From assembly GCF_009646115.1 (NCBI RefSeq), contig NZ_CP045720.1, positions 2,976,001 through 3,040,000 of the forward strand: a stretch of 64,000 nt of DNA, read 5' to 3'. The translations under genes were made by a program, and so were the position numbers. The DNA comes from Pantoea eucalypti (GTDB taxonomy: Bacteria; Pseudomonadota; Gammaproteobacteria; Enterobacterales; Enterobacteriaceae). Under the pieces are notes generated by a model that saw only the letters and a list, made by a program, of their open reading frames with translations, made no database searches and had not been told where the DNA came from. Positions 39,356 to 47,707 of the stretch are shown in pieces. Each line of letters starts with the position of its first letter. Within the stretch, counting starts at the first letter, position 1.

Positions 39356-40147
39356 TCACTTGAGTTCAGGACGCGCAAAGCGCCGGTTCTCCAGTACCGG
39401 CAGCATCTGTCGGGCATAGACGACGCGTTCCGGGTCGAGTTCAGCAAACAGTAGTGTCGGGGACTCCGCGGCATTCGCCACCGCTACCCCCAGCGGGTCG
39501 ACCACCAGACTGTTGCCAATATTGCGTGGGCCACACTCGCCCACCGCCACCATATAGCAGGTGTTCTCCAGCGCGCGGGCACGGGTCAGTAAATCCCAGT
39601 GCATCTCTTTCAGCGGGCCTTTCACCCATGCGGCAGGCAACACAAGCACTTCTGCACCGTCCAGCGCCAGTCGTCGTGCCAGTTCCGGGAAACGCACATC
39701 ATAGCAGGTCATTAATCCGACTTTCATACCCGCAACCTCAATCAGCGGTGGAATGACATGGCCTGGATTGACCCGTTGCGATTCCTGCACGGCAAATGCA
39801 TCGTACAGATGCAGCTTTTCATAGGTGGCAATAATTTCGCCGTTGCGGATAGCCACCAGTACATTGAGCGCTTTATGCTGGTCACTGGGGACATGGACGC
39901 TCATTATAGTGGTCAGCGCATTATGCTCACTGGCACCCAGCAACTGTGTGATAAAAGGGCCATCCAGCGGCTGTGCGGCTTTCACCACTAAATCGGGATC
40001 GGTATTATCGCGCGCCAGAACAGCTTCTGGCAGGACCAGCAGATCCGCTTCTCCCTCTGCTGCCCGCTTCATCAGAGCCAGACAGCTATCAGCGTTCTCC
40101 TGCCATTCACGGCTGACCGCAAATTGTCCCAGTGCAACTTTCATCAT
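39356..40147 (-). CDS. ybeM: Nitrilase-family deaminated glutathione amidase YbeM
   Basis: 263 residues. A carbon-nitrogen hydrolase with the triad E41 (LPEAVLARD), K111 ([10 protein letters not shown]) and C148 (MTCYDVRF). The close family member Nit1/YbeM hydrolyses deaminated glutathione, a repair activity. The gene is disrupted in E. coli K-12 MG1655 but appears intact here. ATGATG at the start follows GGGGGAGGAAAG; the first ATG is used. The frame is open 16 codons upstream without support. Confidence 0.9.
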   Translation of the reverse strand: MMKVALGQFAVSREWQENADSCLALMKRAAEGEADLLVLPEAVLARDNTDPDLVVKAAQPLDGPFITQLLGASEHNALTTIMSVHVPSDQHKALNVLVAIRNGEIIATYEKLHLYDAFAVQESQRVNPGHVIPPLIEVAGMKVGLMTCYDVRFPELARRLALDGAEVLVLPAAWVKGPLKEMHWDLLTRARALENTCYMVAVGECGPRNIGNSLVVDPLGVAVANAAESPTLLFAELDPERVVYARQMLPVLENRRFARPELK

Positions 40148-40643
40148 CTCTTTCCTCCCCCAGCGACCAGAAGTATCACTTCCCGCGTCACTCATCAGTG
40201 ATTAAGCCCTTGCAGAGAATGCTCGCAACCAGAGCCGGCGATCGTTGTCTGTTCTCTTTAAAACGAACCTGATCGCCGCTTATTCCTGCGCTGTGCTTCG
40301 GCATTGTACAGCCAGTGCAGTGTCATCCTGTTTTCTTTTATACCGCCATAGCCTCTAAGCGCTATCGCTCGCCGCCCTTAATACCGCTAACAGCTTCAGT
40401 GCGTGTTCTGCGTGGACGCCGTCCCGATGGGTATGCAGAGAGTGTCTGCATCACGTGAGGTAACGGCGCTAATCAGCAGTCGGACAACTGTTTATGCTGT
40501 ACTGAAACCAGATAGGAAGCAGAAAGTGCTGGCAAAGAACAAATGCTGTGGTAGCAGGTCAGCAATAATCCCTGTCGCCAGCCTCAGGGATGAACAGCGG
40601 GAGATGATTGCCGAGGCACTGGTCATCGCCTCAGGACGGGAAT
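40148..40643. other. ybeM to acetyltransferase gap; doubtful small ORF
   Basis: E. coli has the fluoride exporter gene crcB near here; it is absent. A + strand frame at 40403-40666 (87 residues from GTG, or about 79 from ATG 40427) runs 23 bases into the opposite acetyltransferase gene. It ends in AEALVIASGREFNPLADF but has no recognisable family and no good ribosome binding site. I cannot say whether it is expressed. Confidence 0.35.
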
Positions 40644-41075
40644 TTAACCCGCTTGCAGATTTTTAATGAGATAACAGGGTGATTCAGCATAACCCTCGCG
40701 CGCGTAAAACTGATTCGCCTTGAGCCGTGACTGATGGCAATGGACTTCCATACGATCGCAGCCACGGCGGGCTGCCAGCGTTTCGGCATATTGGAGCAGT
40801 TGCTGGCCGACGCCTTTGCTGCGCTCACCTTCCGCAATACAGAAGTAACTGATGCGGGCGAAATCACCGGCCAGGGCCAGCTGAGGAATAAAATGAAGTG
40901 AAAGGAAACCCAGAACCTGACTGCCCAGTTCAGCCACTAACAGCGCTTCACTGGGATCGCTGCATAACTGCGCCAGACGCTGCTCAATGAAACTTTCAGT
41001 GCCGCCGTAGCCTAACTCACTCAGCAAGGCACTCAACGCAAAACTGTCTCTCAACTCCGCATGCCGTATGTTCAT
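40644..41075 (-). CDS. GNAT-family N-acetyltransferase
   Basis: 143 residues with the full GNAT layout: motif C/D strands, then motif A around ISYFCIAEGERSKGVGQQLLQYAE (acetyl-CoA pyrophosphate loop RSKGVG near residue 85) and motif B with the C-terminal NQFYAREGYAESP. The substrate cannot be told; single-domain proteins of this kind acetylate amines or ribosomal/antibiotic targets. It lies where crcB is found in E. coli, upstream of and opposite to nothing conserved, and is followed by cspE in the same orientation. Confidence 0.85.
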   Translation of the reverse strand: MNIRHAELRDSFALSALLSELGYGGTESFIEQRLAQLCSDPSEALLVAELGSQVLGFLSLHFIPQLALAGDFARISYFCIAEGERSKGVGQQLLQYAETLAARRGCDRMEVHCHQSRLKANQFYAREGYAESPCYLIKNLQAG

Positions 41076-41262
41076 CCTGTCTCCTCACTCATCGGGTTCT
41101 GTAGCACTGTTATATAGCGTCGCAGGCTAAAAAGCTGCACAGCTGGTTGTTATAAATATGTTACGAGGATTTATTGTGAACCGCCGCGCAGTTTGTGCGC
41201 CCCTGGGGACAATTCAGAAGGTTACGATGTGAGGGATGAAGCGCAGATTACAGCCATAAAAA

Positions 41263-41282
41263 AACCCGCCATAAGGCGGGTT
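41263..41282 (-). terminator. cspE terminator
   Basis: AACCCGCC and GGCGGGTT form an 8-bp stem with ATAA loop. Read on the - strand it is followed by a T run (A run 41257-41262). Confidence 0.9.
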
Positions 41283-41303
41283 TTTAGAATTCTGACTGTT
41301 AAC

Positions 41304-41513
41304 TTACAGACTGATAACGTTAGCAGCAGATGGGCCTTTAGCGCCGTCGGTGATTTCAAACTCTACGCGCTGACCTTCAGCCAGAGTTTTGAAGCCGTTG
41401 CTCTGGATTGCAGAGAAATGTACGAATACATCTTTGCTGCCATCTTCAGGAGTAATGAAACCGAATCCTTTAGATTCATTAAACCACTTAACGTTACCTT
41501 TGATCTTAGACAT
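41304..41513 (-). CDS. cspE: Cold-shock-like RNA chaperone CspE
   Basis: 69 residues, one cold-shock domain that binds single-stranded RNA and melts secondary structure. RNP1 is KGFGFI at 15-20 and RNP2 VFVHF at 29-33. The sequence ([28 protein letters not shown]) is that of CspE rather than CspA. CspE is made at normal temperature and antagonises termination. A promoter with a short, roughly 40-base leader fits, as it lacks the long cold-box leader of cspA. Confidence 0.95.
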   Translation of the reverse strand: MSKIKGNVKWFNESKGFGFITPEDGSKDVFVHFSAIQSNGFKTLAEGQRVEFEITDGAKGPSAANVISL

Positions 41514-41561
41514 CTATATTACCTTTACATGAAAAATGGACACTAAACTGTGTCGGGGTCT

Positions 41562-41590
41562 AGTACAGCAATTGCTGAGGGATTTGTCCA
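41562..41590 (-). promoter_or_regulatory. cspE promoter
   Basis: On the - strand TGGACA and TGTACT are separated by exactly 17 bp, about 50 bp before the cspE ATG. This gives a short leader and a normal sigma-70 layout. Confidence 0.65.
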
Positions 41591-42233
41591 GCATGATTTG
41601 ATGAAAAAGTGATAAATATCGACTTTCCGTACATGCATCACACTTTCCTGCTTTTCGACTTGCGAAACACTCATCAGCAGGGATCAGACGTATGGCCTGT
41701 GCCTTCCGCTAACCTGCTGGAAAGGCGAACCTTTTTGATCTTTAACACCGTGACGTTTTGAGGTTAAAAAGGAAAATCTTATTAAGACGTATTCCTGTTA
41801 TTACTGATAACAACCGTCTCAAAACAGTTATTTTTTATCGTCCTGCGGGTAGTAAACCTCAGCATAAAAATCCGATTTCCCTGCTTCCGGAGGCCGCCGT
41901 AACGCATCTGGTTATTTAATGTGCAGTTGATCGCAAATTCCTATCCGCCGAAACGACTTTTTCTCAGACAATATTGAGACTGCTGTGCCATTGCCCCCAG
42001 TGAGAGCAGGCAACCTGCTGATATTTTCACCAAAAGCAGGCAAACCTTGAGAAAGATCAATGAAGTGCTTTTTAGTGTCCGGATTCGCATCTGGCAACAA
42101 ACAATTAACGTTATGAGCAACTACTTTTCTTATGGCGAGCCGGAATAATATTACCCGGCAATAGATTACGTCCGCTTAACCGGTGAGGGGATAGCTTCCT
42201 TCCGGGCAAATGAAAAGGAGAGTGAGGCACAGG
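41591..42233. other. Gene-poor region upstream of cspE
   Basis: About 640 bp of AT-rich sequence. A - strand frame at 41912-42100 (62 residues) has no family signature or clear ribosome binding site. In E. coli cspE is followed by pagP and dcuC nearby; neither is present. I see no RNA gene or repeat. Confidence 0.5.
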
Positions 42234-42440
42234 ATGGTGATGAAGATACGCTGCAGTCAGTGCGGAAGCACCCGATTCGTTTTTACGGAGTATCACGAGG
42301 AAGAGCACAACGTTCATGGTGCCCGCTGTGCGAACTGTAAAAAATGCCTGGATTCCCAGGATCTGCTGCCCACGACGCCGATGGATCCCATTACACAGTG
42401 TCTGCTGGCCAGCCAGAAAACAGTTCGGGCACCTGATTAG
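42234..42440 (+). CDS. Small zinc-ribbon protein
   Basis: 68 residues from ATG 42234, with GAGG six bases upstream; ATG codons at 42210 and 42240 are alternatives. Two cysteine pairs, CSQCGS near residue 6 and CANCKKC near 32, form a likely zinc ribbon, followed by a short polar tail. No function can be assigned. The stop codon lies inside a hairpin (42427-42446) shared with the convergent yohP. Base composition is like its neighbours. Confidence 0.65.
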   Translation: MVMKIRCSQCGSTRFVFTEYHEEEHNVHGARCANCKKCLDSQDLLPTTPMDPITQCLLASQKTVRAPD

Positions 42441-42446
42441 GTGCCC
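42427..42446. terminator. Hairpin between zinc-ribbon gene and yohP
   Basis: GGGCACCT and AGGTGCCC pair perfectly around GATT. It covers the stop of the left gene and lies 26 bp after the yohP stop. T runs are weak on both strands. Confidence 0.5.
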
Positions 42447-42471
42447 GTTGTCGCTGAAGCTTTTACAAAAA

Positions 42472-42555
42472 TCAGAAAATCAGTTTGAACACCCCTGTCA
42501 GGGTCAGCAGGCCGACGATAAAGATAATCGCGATAATCCACAGAATAATTTTCAT
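42472..42555 (-). CDS. yohP: Small membrane protein, YohP family
   Basis: A 27-residue hydrophobic peptide, too short for usual gene finders. It begins MKIILWIIAIIF and ends LTGVFKLIF, closely resembling E. coli YohP (MKIILWAVLIIF...VTGVFKMIF, also 27 residues). AAAGGAAA lies directly before the ATG. Almost the whole peptide is one membrane helix. In E. coli YohP goes to the inner membrane and its mRNA itself is membrane-targeted; its function is not known. I translated it by hand codon by codon. Confidence 0.85.
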   Translation of the reverse strand: MKIILWIIAIIFIVGLLTLTGVFKLIF

Positions 42556-42810
42556 TTCCTTTTCCCTCACTGATTAGACACGTTTCCTGTAGGCAGTATA
42601 GACAGGAATATTTATCGCGCCGCTTCACTCAGGCTTCAATTGGTCAAAAGTTCACCAATCCTGCTCTTTATTTGCTTTCTGGGATAGCGATCGCAACACC
42701 AGTTTTTACCGGCACTCTTTTTTCGTTTTAAAGAATACTCCTGGCTAAAATTTATGCGGCAAGGCAGGCCTCAATAGTGATGAGACTGAAATGAGTCGCG
42801 AGGAGATCTT

Positions 42811-43056
42811 ATGAGCACGATTAATACCAGCATGGGCCGCTACAGCCTTAAGGCCAAAAACAGCGGTAACCACATCAGAGGTTCTTTCGCCATCAACGAT
42901 GAAGGCGGCACGCAGCTCTCTATGCAGGAGTTTGACGAGCACTATCTTGATGATGTGGTGAATAACGTGATCTACCCGGTCACTGGCGGCAACCGTGAAA
43001 TTGCACGTGCGCTGCGGGAAGAGATGGTGAAAGCCGGTTTTGAACCGCCTCACTAA
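42811..43056 (+). CDS. Hypothetical protein
   Basis: 81 residues, not recognised. A good AGGAG ribosome binding site lies five bases before the ATG, and a strong terminator follows, which support a real gene. The N-terminal half is strand-like (SMGRYSLKAKNSGNHIRGSFAI) and the C-terminal half is acidic then helical (EIARALREEMVKAGFEPPH). There is no signal peptide, cysteine or membrane segment. It stands alone between yohP and the convergent gntT. Confidence 0.65.
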   Translation: MSTINTSMGRYSLKAKNSGNHIRGSFAINDEGGTQLSMQEFDEHYLDDVVNNVIYPVTGGNREIARALREEMVKAGFEPPH

Positions 43057-43080
43057 GGCGTCAGAATTAAGTGACAGCCT

Positions 43081-43103
43081 GGGCCGCACTTGCGGCCCTT
43101 TTT
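43081..43103 (+). terminator. Terminator after the 81-residue gene
   Basis: GGGCCGC and GCGGCCC pair around ACTT, followed by five T. Confidence 0.9.
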
Positions 43104-43167
43104 AGTTTTAACGTCGTGCACCCGGTCAGAACAGAGAGCCGCTGACAGATTTGCCAGCGACGACAGG

Positions 43168-44484
43168 TTAAATCACCCAGGAGAGCAACAGGCAACCCAC
43201 CAGGCCACAAACCGAAATAATGGTTTCCAGCGCAGACCAGGAGCGAATGGTTTCGCCAATCGTCAGGTTGAAATACTCTTTGAACAGCCAGAATCCAGGG
43301 TCGTTAACATGAGAGAAGATCACGCTGCCGGACCCCACGGCGATCACCATCAGTTCCGGGCTGGCGCCACTGGTAACAATCAGCGGTGCAACAATACCGC
43401 CGGCAGTAATCGCTGCTACCGTGGCAGAGCCCAGCGCAATACGCAGCACTGCGGCAATCGACCACGCCATAAAGATGGGTGACAGCTGCGTTGAGTGCAT
43501 CATGCTGGCGATATATTTATCTACGCCACTGTCCACCAGCACCTGTTTAAAGGCACCGCCACCACCGATGATCAACAACATCATGGCAATGATTTTGATC
43601 GAGTCGGTCAGGGTATCCATCACCTGTTCCATCGTGCGGCCACGATTCAGTCCAAAGGTGAAGATGGCAATCAGCACCGCAATCAGGGTCGCCATGACCG
43701 GGTCGCCAAAGAACTCCGCATAGGGCAGCAGCACGTGGCCTTTTGGCAGCAGCATCTCCGCCACGGCACGCAGCGCCATCAGCACCACTGGTACCAGTGC
43801 CGTCCAGACACTCACGCCAAAGCTGGGCATTTCCGCTTCGGTAAACGTTTTCGGGTTATAGAGCCCCTGTGGAATCGGTTTATCGATATTTTTCAGGAAA
43901 CGTGCGTAGACCGGACCTGCCAGAATCACCGTAGGGATACCCAGCAGCGTGCCAAACAGCAGCGTTTTACCCATGTCTGCGTTAAACAGCGTGGCAATGG
44001 CGGTTGGACCCGGATGGGGCGGAAGGAAACCGTGCGTCACGGACAGAGCAGCGGCCATCGGCACCCCGACATAGAGCAGCGGCACACGCGCCGACGCCGC
44101 CACGCTGAATACCAGCGGCAGCATCAGTACAAAGCCGACTTCATAGAACAGCGCAAATCCGACAATAAAACCGGTCAGCACCAGCGCCCACTGAATGTGC
44201 TTTGTGCCGAATTTCTCAATCAGGGTGGTCGCGATACGTTGCGCCCCGCCGCAATCGGCCAGCAGTTTACCGAGCATGGCACCAAAGCCCATGATCAACG
44301 CCAGGCTGCCCAGCGTGCCACCTACACCCGCTTTGATTGAGGTAATAACTTTATTCACCGGCATGCCCTGCATCACGCCGACGGCCAGCGCCACCAGGAT
44401 CAGCGCGATAAATCCATTGAGCTTAAAGCGAATCATCAGCAGCAACAGTAGCGCGACGCCGATCGCCACATAGAGTAATGGCAT
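43168..44484 (-). CDS. gntT: High-affinity gluconate transporter GntT
   Basis: 438 residues from MPLLYVAIGVA, the E. coli GntT length, with GGAG seven bases before the ATG; the frame is open 24 codons upstream. A GntP-family proton symporter with 12-14 membrane helices. The long conserved stretches SLALIMGFGAMLGKLLADCGG, SVTHGFLPPHPGPTAIA and GSVIFSHVNDPGFWLFKEYFN match E. coli GntT closely, but the related GntU and IdnT cannot be excluded for substrate. Two overlapping GntR-like operators lie upstream. Confidence 0.93.
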   Translation of the reverse strand: MPLLYVAIGVALLLLLMIRFKLNGFIALILVALAVGVMQGMPVNKVITSIKAGVGGTLGSLALIMGFGAMLGKLLADCGGAQRIATTLIEKFGTKHIQWALVLTGFIVGFALFYEVGFVLMLPLVFSVAASARVPLLYVGVPMAAALSVTHGFLPPHPGPTAIATLFNADMGKTLLFGTLLGIPTVILAGPVYARFLKNIDKPIPQGLYNPKTFTEAEMPSFGVSVWTALVPVVLMALRAVAEMLLPKGHVLLPYAEFFGDPVMATLIAVLIAIFTFGLNRGRTMEQVMDTLTDSIKIIAMMLLIIGGGGAFKQVLVDSGVDKYIASMMHSTQLSPIFMAWSIAAVLRIALGSATVAAITAGGIVAPLIVTSGASPELMVIAVGSGSVIFSHVNDPGFWLFKEYFNLTIGETIRSWSALETIISVCGLVGCLLLSWVI

Positions 44485-44597
44485 AGCTTTTCTCCACCTT
44501 GTGCACCGAACGGAATACGGTGTCGATTTATTATCATGATCCCCGTAGGGCGACAAAACAGTGCCTTTGTAAGATGTTTACACATCCCGACAAACGC

Positions 44598-44626
44598 TGT
44601 TACCGATAACATGTTAAGGGTAACAT
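44598..44626. promoter_or_regulatory. Two overlapping GntR-type operators
   Basis: TGTTACCGATAACAT (44598-44612) and ATGTTAAGGGTAACAT (44611-44626) are both palindromes with TGTTA...TAACA arms, like the E. coli GntR site ATGTTACCCGTATCAT. They lie between gntT (-) and the dehydrogenase gene (+) and could control both. Confidence 0.7.
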
Positions 44627-44776
44627 CCGCAGGAAAGCATCACCCCGCCGACGGTGAATTTCTGTTTTGCGAAGGTGATCAACTTTTTGCCGATGCGTTA
44701 TCAGAAAGTTTGCCAGTGTCGACGCCGCGCTTTTCGTTACACTCAGATTTTAGTGAAATGTAAAAAGGATGCACTG

Positions 44777-45925
44777 GTGAGTGAGAACCTGAGTGAGCTG
44801 TACAGTAATCAACGAACCCTTTTTGGCCGCGGTAGTCTGGATAAGCTGGTGCCGCTGCTGGCCGCCCGTTCACAGCCTACCCTGCTGTTTTGCGGGCAAT
44901 CTTTCCTGCAGGGCCCGGCCTACGCCCGGCTGAAAGCTGGCCTCAACGATCACATTATTGGCTACGAAATTGTCAGCCATGAAGCCTCACCCACTGAAAT
45001 TGATGGCTGGGTTGCGCGCTGGCGCGGGCATGTTGATCGGGTAGTCGCGATTGGTGGAGGGAGTGTGCTGGATGCGGCGAAAGCGTTCAGTGCGATGGTA
45101 CAACATCCTTTACCTGTCGCCCGTTATCTGGAAAAAGTGGGTGACACTGCCGTTCAGCCCATCACGTTGCCGCTGATTGCTGTTCCGACTACTGCCGGGA
45201 CCGGCAGTGAAGTGACGCAAAATGCGGTGGTAACCGACCAGCAGGACATTCAAATCAAAGCGTCATTGCGCCACCCGGTCTTTGTGCCAGAGGTGGCGAT
45301 TCTTGACCCGGATCTGCTGAAAGGTGCACCTGACTCTGTGCTGGCGACCTGCGGAATTGATGCCTTTACCCACCTGTTCGAAGCGTATCTCTCCAGCAAA
45401 GGCAATCTCTTCACCCGACAGCTGGCGCTGACCGGTCTGCGTCAGTTTATTCAGGCCTGGCCTGCACTCAATCGCGAGGATGCGGTTGGTGATGAGGCAC
45501 GAGAAGCGATGATGATGGCGTCGTGGCTGGGAGGTGTCAGTCTCAGCAGTGCGGGTCTCGGCGTGATCCATGGTATTGCGGGAGAACTGGGGGCGATAAA
45601 ACCGTTCCATCACGGAGAAGTATGCGGACGGCTTCTGTTTCCGTTCCTGGATCTGTTGTCTGATAGCGAGCAGCCGCTGCAGCGAAAGCTGATGGCCGAG
45701 CTACACCCACAACTTTTCAGCGAAACCACGGATTCACCGGCACAGTTTCTGAAGCAGTGGCTGCAGGCGCAGTCGATCACCCCGTTCTGGCAGGATGGCC
45801 CCACACTGAGCCGCACCGAGGTCGAGTGGATTCTGGCGCGTGCCAACAGCAAAAACTCGCTGGTAAATTACAGCCACGAACAGATGCAGACGATGATTAC
45901 GCAGGCCTGGCAAATCACGGCGTGA
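44777..45925 (+). CDS. Iron-containing alcohol dehydrogenase
   Basis: 382 residues from GTG 44777, which has AAAAGGA seven bases upstream; the frame is open further left but through unlikely sequence. A group III (iron-activated) dehydrogenase: N-terminal Rossmann-type domain with GGGSVLDAAKA near residue 93 and AVPTTAGTGSEV near 138, then a helical domain with likely metal ligands D and H in CGIDAFTHLFEAY and histidines in GVIHGIAGEL and FHHGEVCG. Substrate unknown. Sharing operators with gntT suggests a role with gluconate or a related sugar acid. Confidence 0.88.
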   Translation: MSENLSELYSNQRTLFGRGSLDKLVPLLAARSQPTLLFCGQSFLQGPAYARLKAGLNDHIIGYEIVSHEASPTEIDGWVARWRGHVDRVVAIGGGSVLDAAKAFSAMVQHPLPVARYLEKVGDTAVQPITLPLIAVPTTAGTGSEVTQNAVVTDQQDIQIKASLRHPVFVPEVAILDPDLLKGAPDSVLATCGIDAFTHLFEAYLSSKGNLFTRQLALTGLRQFIQAWPALNREDAVGDEAREAMMMASWLGGVSLSSAGLGVIHGIAGELGAIKPFHHGEVCGRLLFPFLDLLSDSEQPLQRKLMAELHPQLFSETTDSPAQFLKQWLQAQSITPFWQDGPTLSRTEVEWILARANSKNSLVNYSHEQMQTMITQAWQITA

Positions 45926-45959
45926 TCAACGCGAATCTCGCTTCCCGGTTCCGGCAATT

Positions 45960-45985
45960 CTGACCTGCCAGCCCTGGCAGGTCAG
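45960..45985. terminator. 12-bp perfect hairpin between convergent genes
   Basis: CTGACCTGCCAG and CTGGCAGGTCAG are separated by two bases. The site is between two convergent genes. It lacks a T run on either strand, so it may act as an mRNA 3'-end stabiliser rather than an intrinsic terminator. Confidence 0.5.
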
Positions 45986-46033
45986 GCATCCGCTCAGCGC
46001 AATTCTGTTGCATCCGCGCTCTGAGACGCGAGG

Positions 46034-46873
46034 CTAAGCCTCTCTGGCGCTAAAAGGCCCCTCACCTGCCAGCATCTGCTCAATCACCTGCAGCACGCCC
46101 TGCTCGTTGTTAGAGGGTGCTTCAAAGCGCGCCGCCTGCTTTACCCGCTCTGGCGCGTTGCCCATGGCAAAACTAAAGCCGGACTGTTTGAGCATCTCCA
46201 GATCGTTACCGCCATCGCCGAAGGCCAGCACCTGATCGTGCGTAATCCCCCAACGTTGAGCCAGCAGATCCAGACCGTGCGCTTTATGATTTCCCGGCAC
46301 GATCAAATCTACCGAACCGTGACCGCTGGAGGTCGCCGCCACGCGGCCCTGATGCAAACGCTCAATATCCGCCATCAGTGCTTCTATGTGATCGTCAGAC
46401 AGATTCAGTGCGAACTTAAACAGCCTGTCATCCTGCACCTCATTCAGATGATGAATCGGCTTCAGCCGGTGACAGTAGTGGCGCATCTTCTTAAGCCAGG
46501 TCTCTTCCATGCCCTCGAAGTAATACGCGCTGTCACGTCCACACAGCAGGTAACGCAGGCCGGGATAGTTGCCGTTTTGCAGAGTGTCGATGACCGCTTC
46601 CACATCACGTCGTTCAAAGGCACCGCAAAACAGCTCCTCATCACGATCAATAATCCATGCGCCGTTCTCTGCCACAAAAGCGATATCGCTGGCGATCTCC
46701 GGGAAGAAGGATTTGAGCTGGTAATACTGATTGCCGCTGGCTACCACAAATTTGATGTCACGGGCGGTGAGTTGCTGATAGCCGTCGAGAAAACGGGATC
46801 GATTATACTGCTTGTTATCGTCCAGAAACGTGCCATCCATATCTACCGCAACCATCTTAACCGTCGTCATCAT
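46034..46873 (-). CDS. ybiV: Cof-type HAD sugar phosphatase YbiV
   Basis: 279 residues. A HAD phosphatase of the Cof (C2B cap) subfamily. The nucleophile motif DMDGTF is near residue 11, the threonine/serine motif is VVASGNQYYQL, the cap follows, and the metal motif is FGDGGNDLEML near 220. It matches E. coli YbiV (SupH), which dephosphorylates sugar phosphates such as fructose-1-P and ribose-5-P in vitro. AGGAG precedes two adjacent ATG codons; the second is equally possible. Confidence 0.9.
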   Translation of the reverse strand: MMTTVKMVAVDMDGTFLDDNKQYNRSRFLDGYQQLTARDIKFVVASGNQYYQLKSFFPEIASDIAFVAENGAWIIDRDEELFCGAFERRDVEAVIDTLQNGNYPGLRYLLCGRDSAYYFEGMEETWLKKMRHYCHRLKPIHHLNEVQDDRLFKFALNLSDDHIEALMADIERLHQGRVAATSSGHGSVDLIVPGNHKAHGLDLLAQRWGITHDQVLAFGDGGNDLEMLKQSGFSFAMGNAPERVKQAARFEAPSNNEQGVLQVIEQMLAGEGPFSAREA

Positions 46874-46971
46874 GACTCCTTACACAGGAAATTTCAGAGT
46901 GGAGTCTCAGGATAGCCGCTGGCGCAGCAAAACGGAAAGAAAGAGGGATGGCCTGAGCCATCCCCCGGGAA

Positions 46972-47436
46972 TCAGTTCAGGGCGCTATTCAGCACCAGCG
47001 CGGTAATCACCCCGGTCGCGGCAGCAATCAGCACATAGTTGCCATCAATGTTTGCCCAGTGGTAACCACGTGGCGGTTCACGCAGACCGCGTTCATGCCA
47101 GTCGGCTACACGATAATGGTCACCGCGATATTCTGGCGGAACAGGATGGCCGCGACGGAAGTCGTGCCCCTGCCAGGCGAAATGGTCCCGTTCATTGCGG
47201 CCCTCTCTGCCATGGCGTTTGTTATCCTGATCCGGGCGATGATTGCCCATATCATGATCGCGATTGTCGCGGCCGCGATTCTGGTCAGGACCGCGATTGT
47301 CAGGACGATGATCATCATTCTGATGTGGTACCGGCATACGCGGTGCGTCTCCGTGATCGTCTGCCCGTGAGGCCTGAGAAAAGAGTGTGCTGCATGTCAA
47401 AAGTGAAGCGATAAGCGTAAGTGTTGTTTTTTTCAT
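46972..47436 (-). CDS. RcnB-family periplasmic protein
   Basis: 154 residues with a signal peptide (about 1-25, cleaved near SRA|DD). The mature N-terminal half is a low-complexity stretch rich in H, D, R, N and P. It is followed by the RcnB core (GHDFRRGHPVPPEYRGDHYRVADWHERGLREPPRGYHW) and a C-terminal hydrophobic end. E. coli RcnB helps maintain nickel and cobalt homeostasis; no rcnA or rcnR is nearby. The His/Asp-rich part could bind metal, which is inference. Confidence 0.85.
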   Translation of the reverse strand: MKKTTLTLIASLLTCSTLFSQASRADDHGDAPRMPVPHQNDDHRPDNRGPDQNRGRDNRDHDMGNHRPDQDNKRHGREGRNERDHFAWQGHDFRRGHPVPPEYRGDHYRVADWHERGLREPPRGYHWANIDGNYVLIAAATGVITALVLNSALN

Positions 47437-47620
47437 GATACTGCCTCCGAAAATAACGGCTGTTCAGGCACCGTTGATTGGCATGATGGCAATAATTGTG
47501 GCGGGAGACATCTTCAAAAGTCTTAAAATCCGGTAACTTACACACTATTACGCTTGCTTAGCGCTTTCTTAACACGCGTCATATCCGGACAGCTTTCCTG
47601 ACGTAATCCAGATATCAAAG

Positions 47621-47652
47621 AGTCAGCCTGATAATCACGCATCAGGCTGACT
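47621..47652. repeat. 12-bp perfect inverted repeat
   Basis: AGTCAGCCTGAT and ATCAGGCTGACT flank an 8-base loop. A second weaker one (GCGTCAG/CTGACGC, 47669-47698) follows. They lie after the binding-protein gene and may end its transcript on the - strand, though T runs are weak. Confidence 0.55.
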
Positions 47653-47707
47653 GTTTAAGCGTTGAGATGCGTCAGGATGCTGAATCGCTCTCTGACGCGT
47701 TATCCGG

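Noticed and set aside
41912..42100. 62-codon - strand frame between cspE and the zinc-ribbon gene
   Set aside because: Low-complexity, no family, no clear start signal.
43495..44340. 281-codon frame opposite gntT
   Set aside because: His/Gln/Arg-rich translation, no ribosome binding site, complete overlap with a conserved transporter.
44560..44600. CRP site near gntT (TGTAAGATGTTTACA)
   Set aside because: Half-site spacing and the right arm do not fit TGTGA-N6-TCACA.
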